63,647 nt of DNA, taken from positions 1 to 63,647 of the forward strand of contig RDYP01000015.1 in the NCBI GenBank assembly GCA_004293445.1. The letters are read 5' to 3'. This DNA is from Verrucomicrobiota bacterium. GTDB lineage: Bacteria; Verrucomicrobiota; Verrucomicrobiia; Verrucomicrobiales; Akkermansiaceae. Positions 44,502 to 53,776 of this stretch are shown here, piece by piece (the first letter of the stretch is position 1; every line of letters begins with the position of its first letter). The translations under genes and the position numbers were made by a program. The notes beneath the pieces are model-generated. The model saw only the letters and a program-made list of their open reading frames with translations, did no database searches and was not told the origin of the DNA.

Positions 44502-46001
44502 ATGCAACACGGCATTCGTCGCTTGGCGGCACTCGCGACCGTATTCGCAGTCGCATTCGCCGCCGTTTATCTGATCCGCAACGGCACGGAAGGCTTGAGC
44601 CACCTCCTCGGCAATCGGGCCCAGTCTTCCGGCCCCTCTTACCGACCGGAGCCTTTCACCCTGCCCGATCAAGCACCGCTCGATCTCGGCGATGTCGATC
44701 TGCTGGCGCGACTCGATGCCGAGTACGCCAAGCTCACCGAAGCCGTGGTTCCTTCCGTTGTCAGCATCGACACCGCAGGCGTCCGCTCGGAACGCCTGAT
44801 CGACGGCTTCGGCCACCAACGCTTCCGCAGCGTCCCCACCCAAGGCCAAGGGTCCGGTGTGATCGTCAGTCATGAAGGCCACGTGGTCACCAACCACCAC
44901 GTCGTCTCGGGCCAAAAGCAAATCCAAGTCACGCTCCACGACGGCAAGGTGTTCCCCGCGAAACTGATCGGCGAAGACCGGCTGCTCGACATCGCCGTGC
45001 TGAAAATCGAGAGCGACGGCGGCAAATTCCAACCCCTCAAATTCGGCGACTCCTCCCAAGTCCGCCGCGGCCAGCTGGTGTTCGCCATCGGCAACCCCTT
45101 CGGCCTCGGCGAGACCATCACCCAGGGCATCATCTCCGCAGTGGAACGCTCGCTGTCCGACACCCAGCGCGACCTGTTCCAGACCGATGCCGCCATCAAT
45201 CCCGGCAACTCCGGCGGCCCGCTCGTCAATCTCCAGGGAGAAATCATCGGCATCAACTCCGCCATCTACACCCCCGACCGCGCCAATCCCGGTTTCCAAG
45301 GCGTCGGCTTTTCCATCCCGGCGGACGATGTGAAAGACACCCTGTTCTCCATCCTTTCCCGCGGCAGCCCGGTCCGCGGCTACCTCGGCGTCCGCATGTT
45401 TGAAGGCGGCGTGGTCGTCGGTGTCGGCAGCGGCTCGCCGGCCGAACTCGCGGGATTGAAGGTCAACGACGTCATCCTCGCCTACGATGGCGAACAGATC
45501 CGCGACACCACCCAACTCATCAATCTCGTCCAACGCACCAAGATCGGCCGCCAGGTTCAGCTCCGCGTGTGGCGCGATGGCGCGGAAATCCCGCTCGAGG
45601 CCATCGTCGCCGAAAGCCCGGGCGAGTCGGCGGAAATCCCCATGCCCCCGCAGGGAAAAACCCGCGACACCCAGGCCATCCTCAACGCCATCGGCCTCGA
45701 AGTCCGGGACCTTTCCCGCAATGAACGAATGCGCGGCTTCACCGGCGTCGTCGCCACCGCCACCAGCCCCCTCGGACTCGCCCGCAAGGACCTGCGTCCG
45801 GGAGACCTCATCGTCAGCGTGAACGAAAGCCGGGTCGCCAATGCCGCCGAATTCTACCTCTACCTCTCCGCCTCCGCCGCGGTGCAGACGACGACTCTCC
45901 ACCTCTTCCGCCAAGGCCAGCCCATGGCCATCCATCTCCCCGTACTGCCACGCGAAGAAGCCCCCGCTCCCGAAAATTGGGAAAACCCACCGGGCGAATG
46001 A
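44502..46001 (+). CDS. HtrA/DegP-family serine protease with two PDZ domains
   Basis: An N-terminal membrane segment (about 5-25) is followed by a trypsin-like domain with the full triad: VTNHHVV (His133), LLDIAVL (Asp163) and NPGNSGGPL (Ser237). Two PDZ domains follow: about 290-385 (GYLGVRMFEGGVVVG, PAELAGLKVNDVIL) and a second at about 400-485 (GLEVRDLSRNERMRGFTGVV, LRPGDLIVSV). The 499-aa layout matches periplasmic quality-control proteases of the DegP/DegQ type. It sits between the degenerate Lon-like protein and an OmpA-like protein, which fits envelope stress handling. Confidence 0.96.
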   Translation: MQHGIRRLAALATVFAVAFAAVYLIRNGTEGLSHLLGNRAQSSGPSYRPEPFTLPDQAPLDLGDVDLLARLDAEYAKLTEAVVPSVVSIDTAGVRSERLIDGFGHQRFRSVPTQGQGSGVIVSHEGHVVTNHHVVSGQKQIQVTLHDGKVFPAKLIGEDRLLDIAVLKIESDGGKFQPLKFGDSSQVRRGQLVFAIGNPFGLGETITQGIISAVERSLSDTQRDLFQTDAAINPGNSGGPLVNLQGEIIGINSAIYTPDRANPGFQGVGFSIPADDVKDTLFSILSRGSPVRGYLGVRMFEGGVVVGVGSGSPAELAGLKVNDVILAYDGEQIRDTTQLINLVQRTKIGRQVQLRVWRDGAEIPLEAIVAESPGESAEIPMPPQGKTRDTQAILNAIGLEVRDLSRNERMRGFTGVVATATSPLGLARKDLRPGDLIVSVNESRVANAAEFYLYLSASAAVQTTTLHLFRQGQPMAIHLPVLPREEAPAPENWENPPGE

Positions 46002-46147
46002 AACAAGCCAGTCCGTGATACCATTCCGGCTTCCTTTCTGCTTCAACGGATAAACCCATTGCCTCACGCCCGTTCTAAGGGCATCGCTTCGGCCACCGCC
46101 AACCGTGCCGCCGCACCGCGTCGCCCAGCTACCGACTTCCCGCCACC

Positions 46148-47482
46148 ATGTCCGACTCACGCCGCCCCATCCTCTTCATCGCCGGCACCGCCGCGCTAGC
46201 CGCCACCGTCGTCCTGCTCTACATGGAACGAGGCGGCAAAGACGGCCCGCGCCCGCAAAACACCGAAACCGCGGGAGAAAGCAGCCCTTCGACGACAGCG
46301 CCCGCACCCGTCCCGGCGATGCAGGAAGAATCCAGCGTCGATACCCCGGTCGATGCCGAAGCCGCCCTCGCCAATGCCGGCGTCGGTCTCGCCAGCGCCG
46401 ATCCCGCGGCCCTCCTCGCCCGCATCGGCGAGGCCCTCGAAGCCGGTGACTTCGAACAACTTGGCCAGCTGATCGGCCGCCAAGCACTGGACGAACCCAC
46501 CCGCAAACGACTCGCCGAACTCGCCGCCGCCCAACCGAAACTCCGCCGCCCGGATACCGTCCAAAAAGTCGGCGACATCGAACTCAACCAAAGCGTTCGC
46601 TGGGCACTCTTGCTCGATGGCGCGGAAGCAGGTCGCGACCGGATTTTCTTCGACCTCAAACGCAGCTCCGGCAAGTGGTCGGTCCACTCCCTCACCCTCC
46701 CTCCCGGCCCCGGCGAACCCCTGCCGGGCGCCCTACTCGCCGACACCCTCGGCATCGCCGATGCCTTCCTCCAAGCGACCCTCCGGCAGGAGTTCGATCG
46801 CGCCAAGGTCTTCGTCGATGCCAGCAAGGTCTCCGACGCAAAAATCGCCGGTCTCTGCATCCTGTTCGAGGACGGCCAATACCGCCTCCACCCCGAAAAA
46901 CCCCTCCGCGCGATGTTCCGCCAGCCCACCAGCGCTGGCTACCTCGCTCAGGTGGTCAGTGCCGACGGCAGCGAAGCCGCCGAGTTCTCCCTCGCCCTCC
47001 AGCAAAGCGGCCCCGCCGACGCATGGCGCGTCGCCGACATCAATCTCGACGGCCTCCTCGCCGATTACGCCCGCCGCATCGCCGGCGGCGACGTCTATTT
47101 CACCCCCCTCCTCAAGAACCCACAGGGCGGCGACACCTTGGTGCTCTACTTTGACTTCGACGAAGACTCCCTCGCCCCCCGCACCGAGCGGCAACTCGCC
47201 ATCGTCGCCCGCATCCTGAAGACCGACCCCGCCAAGAAACTCACCCTCTCCGGCCACACCGACGCCCTCGGTACGGAAGAATACAACACCCAACTCTCCG
47301 CCCGCCGCGCCCAGGTGGTCAAAGAATTCCTCGTCGCCAACGGCGTGGGCGAAAAACAAATCCTCACCGTCGCCCGCGGTCCATCGCAACCGCGACGGCC
47401 GAACTTCACCGAATCCGGAGCGGACGATCCCGCCGGCCGCCGTGTGAACCGCCGCGCTGAAATCTACCTCGACTTCGAATAA
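46148..47482 (+). CDS. OmpA-like peptidoglycan-binding protein, 444 aa
   Basis: One N-terminal membrane segment (PILFIAGTAALAATVVLLYM) is followed by a low-complexity linker and a middle domain (about 80-320). The C-terminal OmpA domain (about 330-444) reads LVLYFDFDEDSLAPRTERQL, LSGHTDALGTEEYNTQLS, RRAQVVKEFLV and GRRVNRRAEIYLDF. In this family the Asp and Arg of that domain bind diaminopimelate in peptidoglycan. A single anchor plus this domain suggests an inner-membrane-to-wall linker. The M23 peptidase starts 11 bp downstream, so the two are probably co-translated. Confidence 0.94.
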   Translation: MSDSRRPILFIAGTAALAATVVLLYMERGGKDGPRPQNTETAGESSPSTTAPAPVPAMQEESSVDTPVDAEAALANAGVGLASADPAALLARIGEALEAGDFEQLGQLIGRQALDEPTRKRLAELAAAQPKLRRPDTVQKVGDIELNQSVRWALLLDGAEAGRDRIFFDLKRSSGKWSVHSLTLPPGPGEPLPGALLADTLGIADAFLQATLRQEFDRAKVFVDASKVSDAKIAGLCILFEDGQYRLHPEKPLRAMFRQPTSAGYLAQVVSADGSEAAEFSLALQQSGPADAWRVADINLDGLLADYARRIAGGDVYFTPLLKNPQGGDTLVLYFDFDEDSLAPRTERQLAIVARILKTDPAKKLTLSGHTDALGTEEYNTQLSARRAQVVKEFLVANGVGEKQILTVARGPSQPRRPNFTESGADDPAGRRVNRRAEIYLDFE

Positions 47483-47493
47483 GCACTACCCCG

Positions 47494-48306
47494 ATGCGCT
47501 GGATCCACCCCGCCACCCTCGCCATCCTGCTCGGCGCCGCCAGCCTTCTCGGCTTCGCGCTCTGGCAGGACCGCCCTCCGCGGGCACTGCCGATCGAGGC
47601 GCTGACCAGCTTTCAGGACGCCGATGCCCCCCTGCTGCTCCCGGCCGATGGCCAACCGCGCCATCGCCTCCACCGCTTTTCCGGCTGGCAGCTCGGCGAA
47701 ATGCCCACCGCCACCCGCTTCGACTCCCCACTCGGCTCGGCTCACGGAGCCCTGACCTACAACGCCCAGAAATTCTGGGACATGAACGAAAAACGCGGCG
47801 GTCATCACGCCGGCGACGATCTCAACGGCATCGGCGGCATGAACACCGACCTCGGTGATCCTGTCCACGCCGTAGCCGATGGCCTCGTCGTCTTCGCCGG
47901 CGAACCCTCGCCCGGCTGGGGCCCCGTGGTGGTGATCGCCCACCGCGACCACGACGGTCGACTGCTGGAAAGCATGTACGCCCACCTCGACCGCATCGAT
48001 GTCGCTGTCGGCACCCTCGTCCACCGCGGACGGAAAATCGGCAGCCTCGGCACGGCAAACGGCTACTACCCCGCCCACCTCCATTTCGAAATCCGCCATG
48101 GCGACGGCGTCGACATCGGCGGCGGCTACGGCATGATTCCGCTCAATCGGCTCGACCCCTCGAAAACCCTCGCCGAACTGGCGGGATCGGCACCCGATGA
48201 CCTTTCGCCCTCTCCTCTGGCCAGTGCCCTGATCCCGCGCGACGAACCCTGGACCGGCTTGGAAATCCAAGGCGCGGAAAAACTCGGCGAGATCCTCGGA
48301 AAATAA
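47494..48306 (+). CDS. M23-family (LytM-like) metallopeptidase
   Basis: The 270-aa product has an N-terminal membrane segment (LAILLGAASLLGFALW) and a C-terminal M23 fold. Zinc ligands are visible: HHAGDDLNG (H104 or H105, D108) and HLHFE (H195, H197), with the YAHL histidine (H164) as the catalytic-site residue. M23 enzymes cleave peptidoglycan cross-links. It is the last of the four plus-strand envelope genes, following the OmpA-like gene by 11 bp, which fits a cell-wall role. Confidence 0.94.
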   Translation: MRWIHPATLAILLGAASLLGFALWQDRPPRALPIEALTSFQDADAPLLLPADGQPRHRLHRFSGWQLGEMPTATRFDSPLGSAHGALTYNAQKFWDMNEKRGGHHAGDDLNGIGGMNTDLGDPVHAVADGLVVFAGEPSPGWGPVVVIAHRDHDGRLLESMYAHLDRIDVAVGTLVHRGRKIGSLGTANGYYPAHLHFEIRHGDGVDIGGGYGMIPLNRLDPSKTLAELAGSAPDDLSPSPLASALIPRDEPWTGLEIQGAEKLGEILGK

Positions 48307-48325
48307 AACCTCCCACTAGGGGAGG
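48300..48325 (-). terminator. Intrinsic terminator for queA
   Basis: On the minus strand CCTCCC, a 5-nt loop and GGGAGG are followed by TTTTATTTT. It lies about 150 bp past the queA stop. On the plus strand the stem overlaps the end of the M23 gene and is followed by A residues, so it acts mainly for minus-strand transcripts. Confidence 0.65.
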
Positions 48326-48472
48326 AAAAAATTGCTGCCAGGGAATCCGCGGCAAATCCGGACAAACTACCGTTGCTCCGATCAAGGCCTGGCGGGTTTC
48401 GCCTGCCGAAACTCCACGGCCCCTGACAGCAGGCGCAGGAAACAAGCACGACCCACCCGTGGCAAGCGGAGA

Positions 48473-49465
48473 TTACACCAGCAGCATGCAGTCGCCGTAA
48501 CTGTAAAAGCGATATCCCTCCCTCACTGCCTCGCGATAGGCCGCCATCACCGCCTCCCGACCCGCAAAGGCACTCACCAGCATGATCAGCGTGCTCTCCG
48601 GCAAATGAAAATTGGTCAGCAGCCCGCCAACCACGCGGAACTCATGCGGCGGATAAATAAAGATATCCGTCTCTCCGCTCTGATCCTCCTCGGCGATCCG
48701 AAGCCCAGCACCGCGCTTCCCGAGATGCTCCAGCACCCGCGTCACCGTGGTCCCCACGGCGATCACCCGCCCCGCTTCGTTCACCCGCCGAGCCGTCGCT
48801 GCCGACACTCGGTAGCGCTCGGAATGCATCACATGCTCCTCCGGCGTCTCCACCTGCACCGGGCGGAAAGTTCCCACACCGACATGCAGGGTCAAAAAAT
48901 CGTGCCGCAGGCCCGCCAACAAATCCGGCGTGAAATGCAGCCCCGCAGTCGGCGCCGCGATCGCCCCCTCCTCGCGCGCGAACACGGTTTGGTAGCGATC
49001 CCTATCCGCCAACTCGTCCGCGCGACCCATGTAGTGCGGTAGCGCCAGATGCCCGTGCGCATCCAGATCCACCACCGCCTCCCAGCGGATCAAGCGGTCA
49101 CCATTGTCGAAGACCTCCACAACCAGCCCCCTCGTCCCGCCTACCACCACCGAGTGCCCCACCCGCATCTTGCGGCCGGGCTTGACCAGGCATCGCCACT
49201 CCAGCGGCGACAGGCGATCCAGGCAGAGCAGCTCGATCTTTCCGTCATCGGCATGGACTCGGGCCGGGATCACCTTCGTGTCATTGAGCAGCAGCAAATC
49301 ATCCGGCCGCAGATACTCCGGGAAATCGCGGAACATCCGGTGCTCGATCCTCCCAGAGTCGCGGTGCACCACCATCATCCGCGACGCCGCCCGCTCCGCC
49401 AGCGGCCGCGATGCGATCAACGCCTCCGGCAACTCGTAGTGGAAATCACTTGTCCGCAAACCCAT
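48473..49465 (-). CDS. queA: S-adenosylmethionine:tRNA ribosyltransferase-isomerase
   Basis: QueA adds the cyclopentene-forming ribosyl group from SAM to preQ1 at tRNA position 34, the penultimate step of queuosine synthesis. The 330-aa product shows DFHYELPEALIASRPLAERA, DLLLLNDTKVIPARV, AAPTAGLHFTPDLL and NFHLPESTLIMLVSAFAG, all QueA signatures. The start at MGLRTSDFHYEL was chosen as the family N-terminus; an in-frame ATG 30 codons upstream is not protein-like. Confidence 0.97.
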   Translation of the reverse strand: MGLRTSDFHYELPEALIASRPLAERAASRMMVVHRDSGRIEHRMFRDFPEYLRPDDLLLLNDTKVIPARVHADDGKIELLCLDRLSPLEWRCLVKPGRKMRVGHSVVVGGTRGLVVEVFDNGDRLIRWEAVVDLDAHGHLALPHYMGRADELADRDRYQTVFAREEGAIAAPTAGLHFTPDLLAGLRHDFLTLHVGVGTFRPVQVETPEEHVMHSERYRVSAATARRVNEAGRVIAVGTTVTRVLEHLGKRGAGLRIAEEDQSGETDIFIYPPHEFRVVGGLLTNFHLPESTLIMLVSAFAGREAVMAAYREAVREGYRFYSYGDCMLLV

Positions 49466-49576
49466 GCCCCGCCTGTAGCGCCAGACACCGTCACCCGCAA
49501 GCGCCCCGAACGCCGAGGCTCCTCCCATCGCGAGGAGCCCCCGCGTCCGGGGCAAATGCCAGAAGCAAACCTAGAA

Positions 49577-51040
49577 TCACTCCACCGCAAAGGTGAACGG
49601 GCAGGGCGCGGCCTGGACGAAGTTGAAATTGTTGTTCGCGTCGTCCAACAGATCCTTCAGGGCCTCCTGCAAGGATCGCCGGGCCGCATCGACTCCGGTG
49701 ACACGGGTATCCGGATGGCTGCCAAGCTCGCCATTCGCTCCCAGAAGTACGTCACCGACAGTGATCACCTCGCCCTCGTTCACGTCATAGAGCAGGGCGG
49801 AGGGCGAGACGAATCCCGCCTCCACGTTCAACTTCATCGCGGCCATTTGGACCGACAGCATGTACGCCATGTTCGTCGCAGTCGCATTGAGCAACCAGCC
49901 ACGCAGGGCAAGATAAGTTGTGGGATCGAAGTGCGCACCATCGGCCCCACGCAGATTGCAGCCGCGCAGCAGCTCCAATTCCGGATTCACGCTGCCCGCA
50001 TCCGCCAGCGTCGCCAGGCCGTTTTTGTTGCTCCAGAAACCAAGAGTCCGACCACCACCGGCACCAATGCAGAAATTGAAGAAATCCAAGCCGTAGTTGT
50101 CGTCCTCACCGCTTTCACCGCTCCAACAGCGACCAGCTTCCGGGATCGACAGCGCCGTAGCGGTTCCCGCCACCGCTCCCACCAGCGGGCCCGACTGGAA
50201 CCAATGGCTTTCCAGAGGCTCGTCTTCACAAGCGGTGTAAAGAGTCCCCACCGGAAAAAGCAGCGACCACTCTCCCGCGGCATCGGTGAAGGTCTCGACC
50301 CCCAGCGGACCCGCTGCCCCGGGCAGCTGAACCGTGAGCTGGATTCTCCAGCCCGGGATCGTCACTTCCCCGGCATCCCAGACCCCGTTCGCATTGGCAT
50401 CATAGTACTTCCTGCCTCCCAGCACGCTCTCCACCACCCCGTCATGCCTGCGACACTTGAAATTGTCGGTCTTACTTTGGCTGGGAACAAATCCGAAGGA
50501 ATTCGACGGCGCTTGCAGATCGGTCTCCCAATCCGCCCGATAACTCCCCACCGGAGTGAGCCAGACCTTGTGCTCACCCCCAGGATTGGGCGTCGCAGCG
50601 AACGGATAAAGCTGCACCGGCGTCGAACCGTTCGCCGCATTGAAAAGGCCCACCAAATGGTACGGGCCGCCGCTTTCCGGGACTCCTGAGACCCGGCCCG
50701 ATGCATTGACGACCACTTGCCGCGCCTCAATCGGATCGGTGGATAAAAGGACCGCCCCGGACGGATCGGTGACTTGGAAATAATAGGTTCCCGGCGGCAA
50801 TCCTGCCGCATTCTGATTCTGAGGACCGCCATTGAGATACACCGCTTCGCAGTCTGCATAAATGTTCCCGTTCACCGTCAGGCCATCGCCCGTGGTGGTG
50901 TAGATCGCACCGGTCAAGGGCGCATCTTGGGCGGAAAGAGGGCCGACGAGGACGATCCCGAAGATCATCGCAAGCAGGGAGGAGGGTCGCCGGACCGATG
51001 CGTGCCGACGATCTTGGAGTGGATGAAGTTGAAGTTTCAT
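49577..51040 (-). CDS. Secreted SdrD-B/Cna-B-like protein, 487 aa
   Basis: A signal peptide ends near residue 38 (VGPLSAQ). Two beta-sandwich parts follow. The second is an SdrD-B-like domain starting GRKYYDANANGVWDAGE, which typically binds calcium, followed by GWRIQLTV and TFTDAAGEWSLLFPVG. The C-terminal third begins GGGRTLGFWSNKNGLATL, a motif I know only from scattered uncharacterised bacterial secreted proteins, and ends with a helical part. The role is unknown. It has no LPXTG or PEP-CTERM tail. Confidence 0.82.
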   Translation of the reverse strand: MKLQLHPLQDRRHASVRRPSSLLAMIFGIVLVGPLSAQDAPLTGAIYTTTGDGLTVNGNIYADCEAVYLNGGPQNQNAAGLPPGTYYFQVTDPSGAVLLSTDPIEARQVVVNASGRVSGVPESGGPYHLVGLFNAANGSTPVQLYPFAATPNPGGEHKVWLTPVGSYRADWETDLQAPSNSFGFVPSQSKTDNFKCRRHDGVVESVLGGRKYYDANANGVWDAGEVTIPGWRIQLTVQLPGAAGPLGVETFTDAAGEWSLLFPVGTLYTACEDEPLESHWFQSGPLVGAVAGTATALSIPEAGRCWSGESGEDDNYGLDFFNFCIGAGGGRTLGFWSNKNGLATLADAGSVNPELELLRGCNLRGADGAHFDPTTYLALRGWLLNATATNMAYMLSVQMAAMKLNVEAGFVSPSALLYDVNEGEVITVGDVLLGANGELGSHPDTRVTGVDAARRSLQEALKDLLDDANNNFNFVQAAPCPFTFAVE

Positions 51041-51291
51041 GGTCGTGTTTGTTCAGGGCTTCGGTGCCCTGGAATCCGGTTCGCCCAACAGGGACTCACC
51101 GCTCCAGAACGTCCCCGGAACCTGCACCGTGAAGGCGGTCGAATGAATTGGCAGACGACCCCGCCGATGCTCCCACAATCCAACCAATCACCCTAAGCGA
51201 TCGACCTAGGGCGGCATCGTGAAAGACACAGTGGCGCTCCGGTCCCAACCTTGCCCGATCCATCTTCGCGCTCCGACTTGCGCGCGCACGA

Positions 51292-53385
51292 CTACGGGCA
51301 CGCCGCAGAGAAACTCCCCCGCGAGGGGAGCAGAAACGCCACCTCCGCCCCATCCCCCCACACCCGCAGCAGCGTGTTCGCACCGCCGCCACTCCGACGC
51401 TCCGTCGCCAGTAGCACGCGGGTGCCGTCCTTTTCCAAGTCCCACCCATCGCTCGCACCGCCGGACTTCCAGCCCGCCGCGAGGAGCAGCCGCAGATAGT
51501 GATCACGACCCTTCCCCTCTTCCGACCAGATCGCGAACTCCTCGTCAAAGACCGATCCGTCCTCGACCCGCACCACGCCACTCTGCCGACCGACTCGCCA
51601 ACGCGCGCAGCGGAACCAGGATCGCAAGCACGGCTGCAAGGCATCCAGACAGGCCAAGCAACAACGCTCCCGGAATCCACCAAAACGCCCGTCGAGCGGA
51701 CGACGCGGCTGCATCCGATCACTCAAACTCTGATACGCCGCCTGCCCCATCACGCCGTGATAAACGATCGAACCCTCGACCACACGGAGCGGCCCGCCAT
51801 TGTAAATGAACCCGTCCCAGCGCGCGTCGCCAGCTACGGTGAAACGGCCCGGATGCTTGGCGATCAGCAAGCGCTCCGCTTTGCCGTATCCGATCTGCTG
51901 CCGCAAGTAACCCCGCAGCGAGTCCCGCCGATGATGCCAAACAAAGGCCGTCGGCGCGAAACCCAAACGATAGCCACAATCCCGCAAGCGCCAGCAAAAG
52001 TCCACATCGTCGCCCGCAGTGGTAAATCGCGGATCGAAGCCGCCCACCTCGAAGTACGCGAAACGTCGTACTGCCAGATTGCAGCCGGGCAAGTGCTCCG
52101 CTTCCTCGTCGTTCAACATCACATGGCTGGGCGCACCCGGTGCCGCGGCGACGATCGCCTCGGCCGCGCAACGCGCAGGAGGCGGCAAATTCGGCCCGCC
52201 CACCGCATCCCAACCCGCCGCAAAACCGCGGGCCAAGCCCAGCAGCCAGTCTTGGTCCGGCTCACAGTCGTCATCGGTGAAAGCGAGCAGCTCGCCCGAC
52301 GCCGCCTCCGCCCCGGCATTGCGCGCCGCACTCAGCCCGCCCGCCGGCAGCCGCAGTAGATGGATCGCCGGGAAATCCCGCGCCACCCGCTCCGCAGTAC
52401 CATCGGTCGATCCATCATCGACCACCACGATTTCGCAAGCCCGTAGCGTCTGCCGTTCCAATGCCCGCAGACAGCCCGCAATCCGACCCGCGCCGTTCCG
52501 GGTGCAGACGATCACCGAGATGCGCGGCGTCTCCACCGCCCGCGACACCGGCTCGGCGAAGGCATCCCGCACGGCTGCCAGCGCCGGCTTGTCGACGCCC
52601 ACCCGATCCCTCAGCCCGAAATCCCAGTCCAGCACCTCGTGACCGACCCACCATCGGTCGCTCCAAGCATAAACCGAGAGACCCGCCACGCCCTCTTCCC
52701 GCGCCGCACGGACCGCCCAGGCCAGAGTCGCCGCTTGCCGATCCAGTCCATTTCGACGCGAATCCAGCCCGAATTCCGAAACCACGACCGGTCGGTCACC
52801 CGCAACGTGATGCAGCCGTTTAAGATAACCGCGAAATGCCGCCTCGTCCTCTAGGTAAAGATTGAATGCGGTAAAGTCCGCATTCTCCGGCTCCAGATAC
52901 TCCGTGCTCGGATAGTTCGCATAGGCCCAGAGCAGGTCTGGGGCCAGCGACTTACCGGTATCGATCAGCTCCTCCAAGGCGCGACGCACCCGCATCGGCC
53001 CCATCCAACGGACCAAATCCGCGGGGATTTCGTTACCGACATACAGCCCAGCCAGTGCCGGATGGCCCTCCACCGCCCGCAGGCCTTCCGCCAAGGCCAC
53101 CCGCGCCGCCGCCAGCGTGCGCCCGTCGCGCAGGAAATCCCGACCCTGCTCCCAAACCAAACCGCCGAAAACCCTCAGCCCCGATGCCATCGCCGCATCC
53201 AGCAACGCCGGACCAGGCATCTCATAGACCCGCAGAGCAAGGAATCCCGCCGCCGCGATCCGGGCAAAGTCGTCCGCAAAGTCCTCCGGCCAGCCTCCCG
53301 GAAAGGGACCATAGGTCACTGCCCGCAGCTCCACCCTCAGCCCCCCGGCCCGGAAGAATTTGCCATCGATGCGGAGCCGCTCCAT
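51292..53385 (-). CDS. Fusion of clan-A glycosidase-like domain and family-2 glycosyltransferase, 697 aa
   Basis: The N-terminal TIM-barrel part (about 1-290) reads like a GH2/GH5-type glycosidase: AVTYGPFPGGWP, YVGNEIPADLV (acid/base Glu) and PVVVSEFGLDSRRNG (nucleophile Glu). Residues about 300-545 are a GT2 domain: ISVIVCTRNGAGRIAGCL, VVVDDGSTDGT, AARNAGAEAASGELLAFTDD (DxD-like) and a GGFDPRF / DVDFCWRL stretch. The C-terminal part (about 590-697) is a small domain of unknown type. The start at MERLRIDGKFFRAGGL was chosen at the first conserved strand. Having both activities in one chain suggests polysaccharide building or trimming. Confidence 0.88.
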   Translation of the reverse strand: MERLRIDGKFFRAGGLRVELRAVTYGPFPGGWPEDFADDFARIAAAGFLALRVYEMPGPALLDAAMASGLRVFGGLVWEQGRDFLRDGRTLAAARVALAEGLRAVEGHPALAGLYVGNEIPADLVRWMGPMRVRRALEELIDTGKSLAPDLLWAYANYPSTEYLEPENADFTAFNLYLEDEAAFRGYLKRLHHVAGDRPVVVSEFGLDSRRNGLDRQAATLAWAVRAAREEGVAGLSVYAWSDRWWVGHEVLDWDFGLRDRVGVDKPALAAVRDAFAEPVSRAVETPRISVIVCTRNGAGRIAGCLRALERQTLRACEIVVVDDGSTDGTAERVARDFPAIHLLRLPAGGLSAARNAGAEAASGELLAFTDDDCEPDQDWLLGLARGFAAGWDAVGGPNLPPPARCAAEAIVAAAPGAPSHVMLNDEEAEHLPGCNLAVRRFAYFEVGGFDPRFTTAGDDVDFCWRLRDCGYRLGFAPTAFVWHHRRDSLRGYLRQQIGYGKAERLLIAKHPGRFTVAGDARWDGFIYNGGPLRVVEGSIVYHGVMGQAAYQSLSDRMQPRRPLDGRFGGFRERCCLACLDALQPCLRSWFRCARWRVGRQSGVVRVEDGSVFDEEFAIWSEEGKGRDHYLRLLLAAGWKSGGASDGWDLEKDGTRVLLATERRSGGGANTLLRVWGDGAEVAFLLPSRGSFSAACP

Positions 53386-53464
53386 CGCCGCCAAAGCTAT
53401 CCGGCCCCTCGGAACTTCCAAGCCCCAAGCAAATCTCCAGCTCCCCAACGCTCGAGGCCCTGTG

Positions 53465-53675
53465 TGACGGCCCAGCGGTCGGTCCCTACCATTTGATAAA
53501 GATAGGGCAGGGCCCGCCGACTTCGTCCCTCACAGCGAATCGTCACAGCATCCGCAAATCCGTCGCTTCCGCAGCTGCGGGCAAAGTGGGACTGCCCGGC
53601 GGTCAGTCCCTACCATTTTTAGGAGGCAGGGCAGGGACCGCCGGGCCCGCCGACTTTGTCCCGCGCAGCGAATCG
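53465..53675 (-). repeat. Dispersed palindromic repeat, tandem dimer (copies A and B)
   Basis: Two copies of the repeat family seen in the 60.3-61.1 kb array occur here in reverse orientation, 124 bp apart (TACC anchors at 53487 and 53611). Copy A is degenerate; copy B keeps the hairpin core GTCAGTCCCTACC, a short T-rich loop, and GGCAGGGCAGGGACCGCC. The dimer lies just upstream of the DUF4143 ATPase. The rest of the spacer (53386-53464 and 53676-53748) shows nothing recognisable. Confidence 0.85.
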
Positions 53676-53748
53676 CCTCCCGCAAAGTCCGGCACCGTTC
53701 AGATGCTCGATTCCGCCATCTTTTTCAGTTTGATCAGCAGGATATTTT

Positions 53749-53774
53749 AATTTACTCATCGTCCTGAGTAAATT
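53749..53774. promoter_or_regulatory. Perfect 10-bp inverted repeat abutting the ATPase start codon
   Basis: AATTTACTCA, a 6-nt spacer, then TGAGTAAATT, ending two bases before the ATG at 53777. It overlaps where a ribosome site would be and lies beside an A/T-rich TATTTT stretch. It is a probable operator, or an RNA hairpin hiding the start. Confidence 0.7.
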
Positions 53775-53776
53775 TC

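Noticed and set aside
43623-46160. 845-codon minus-strand open frame across the Lon-like and HtrA genes
   Set aside because: It is antisense to the HtrA protease with an intact catalytic triad and has no recognisable domain.
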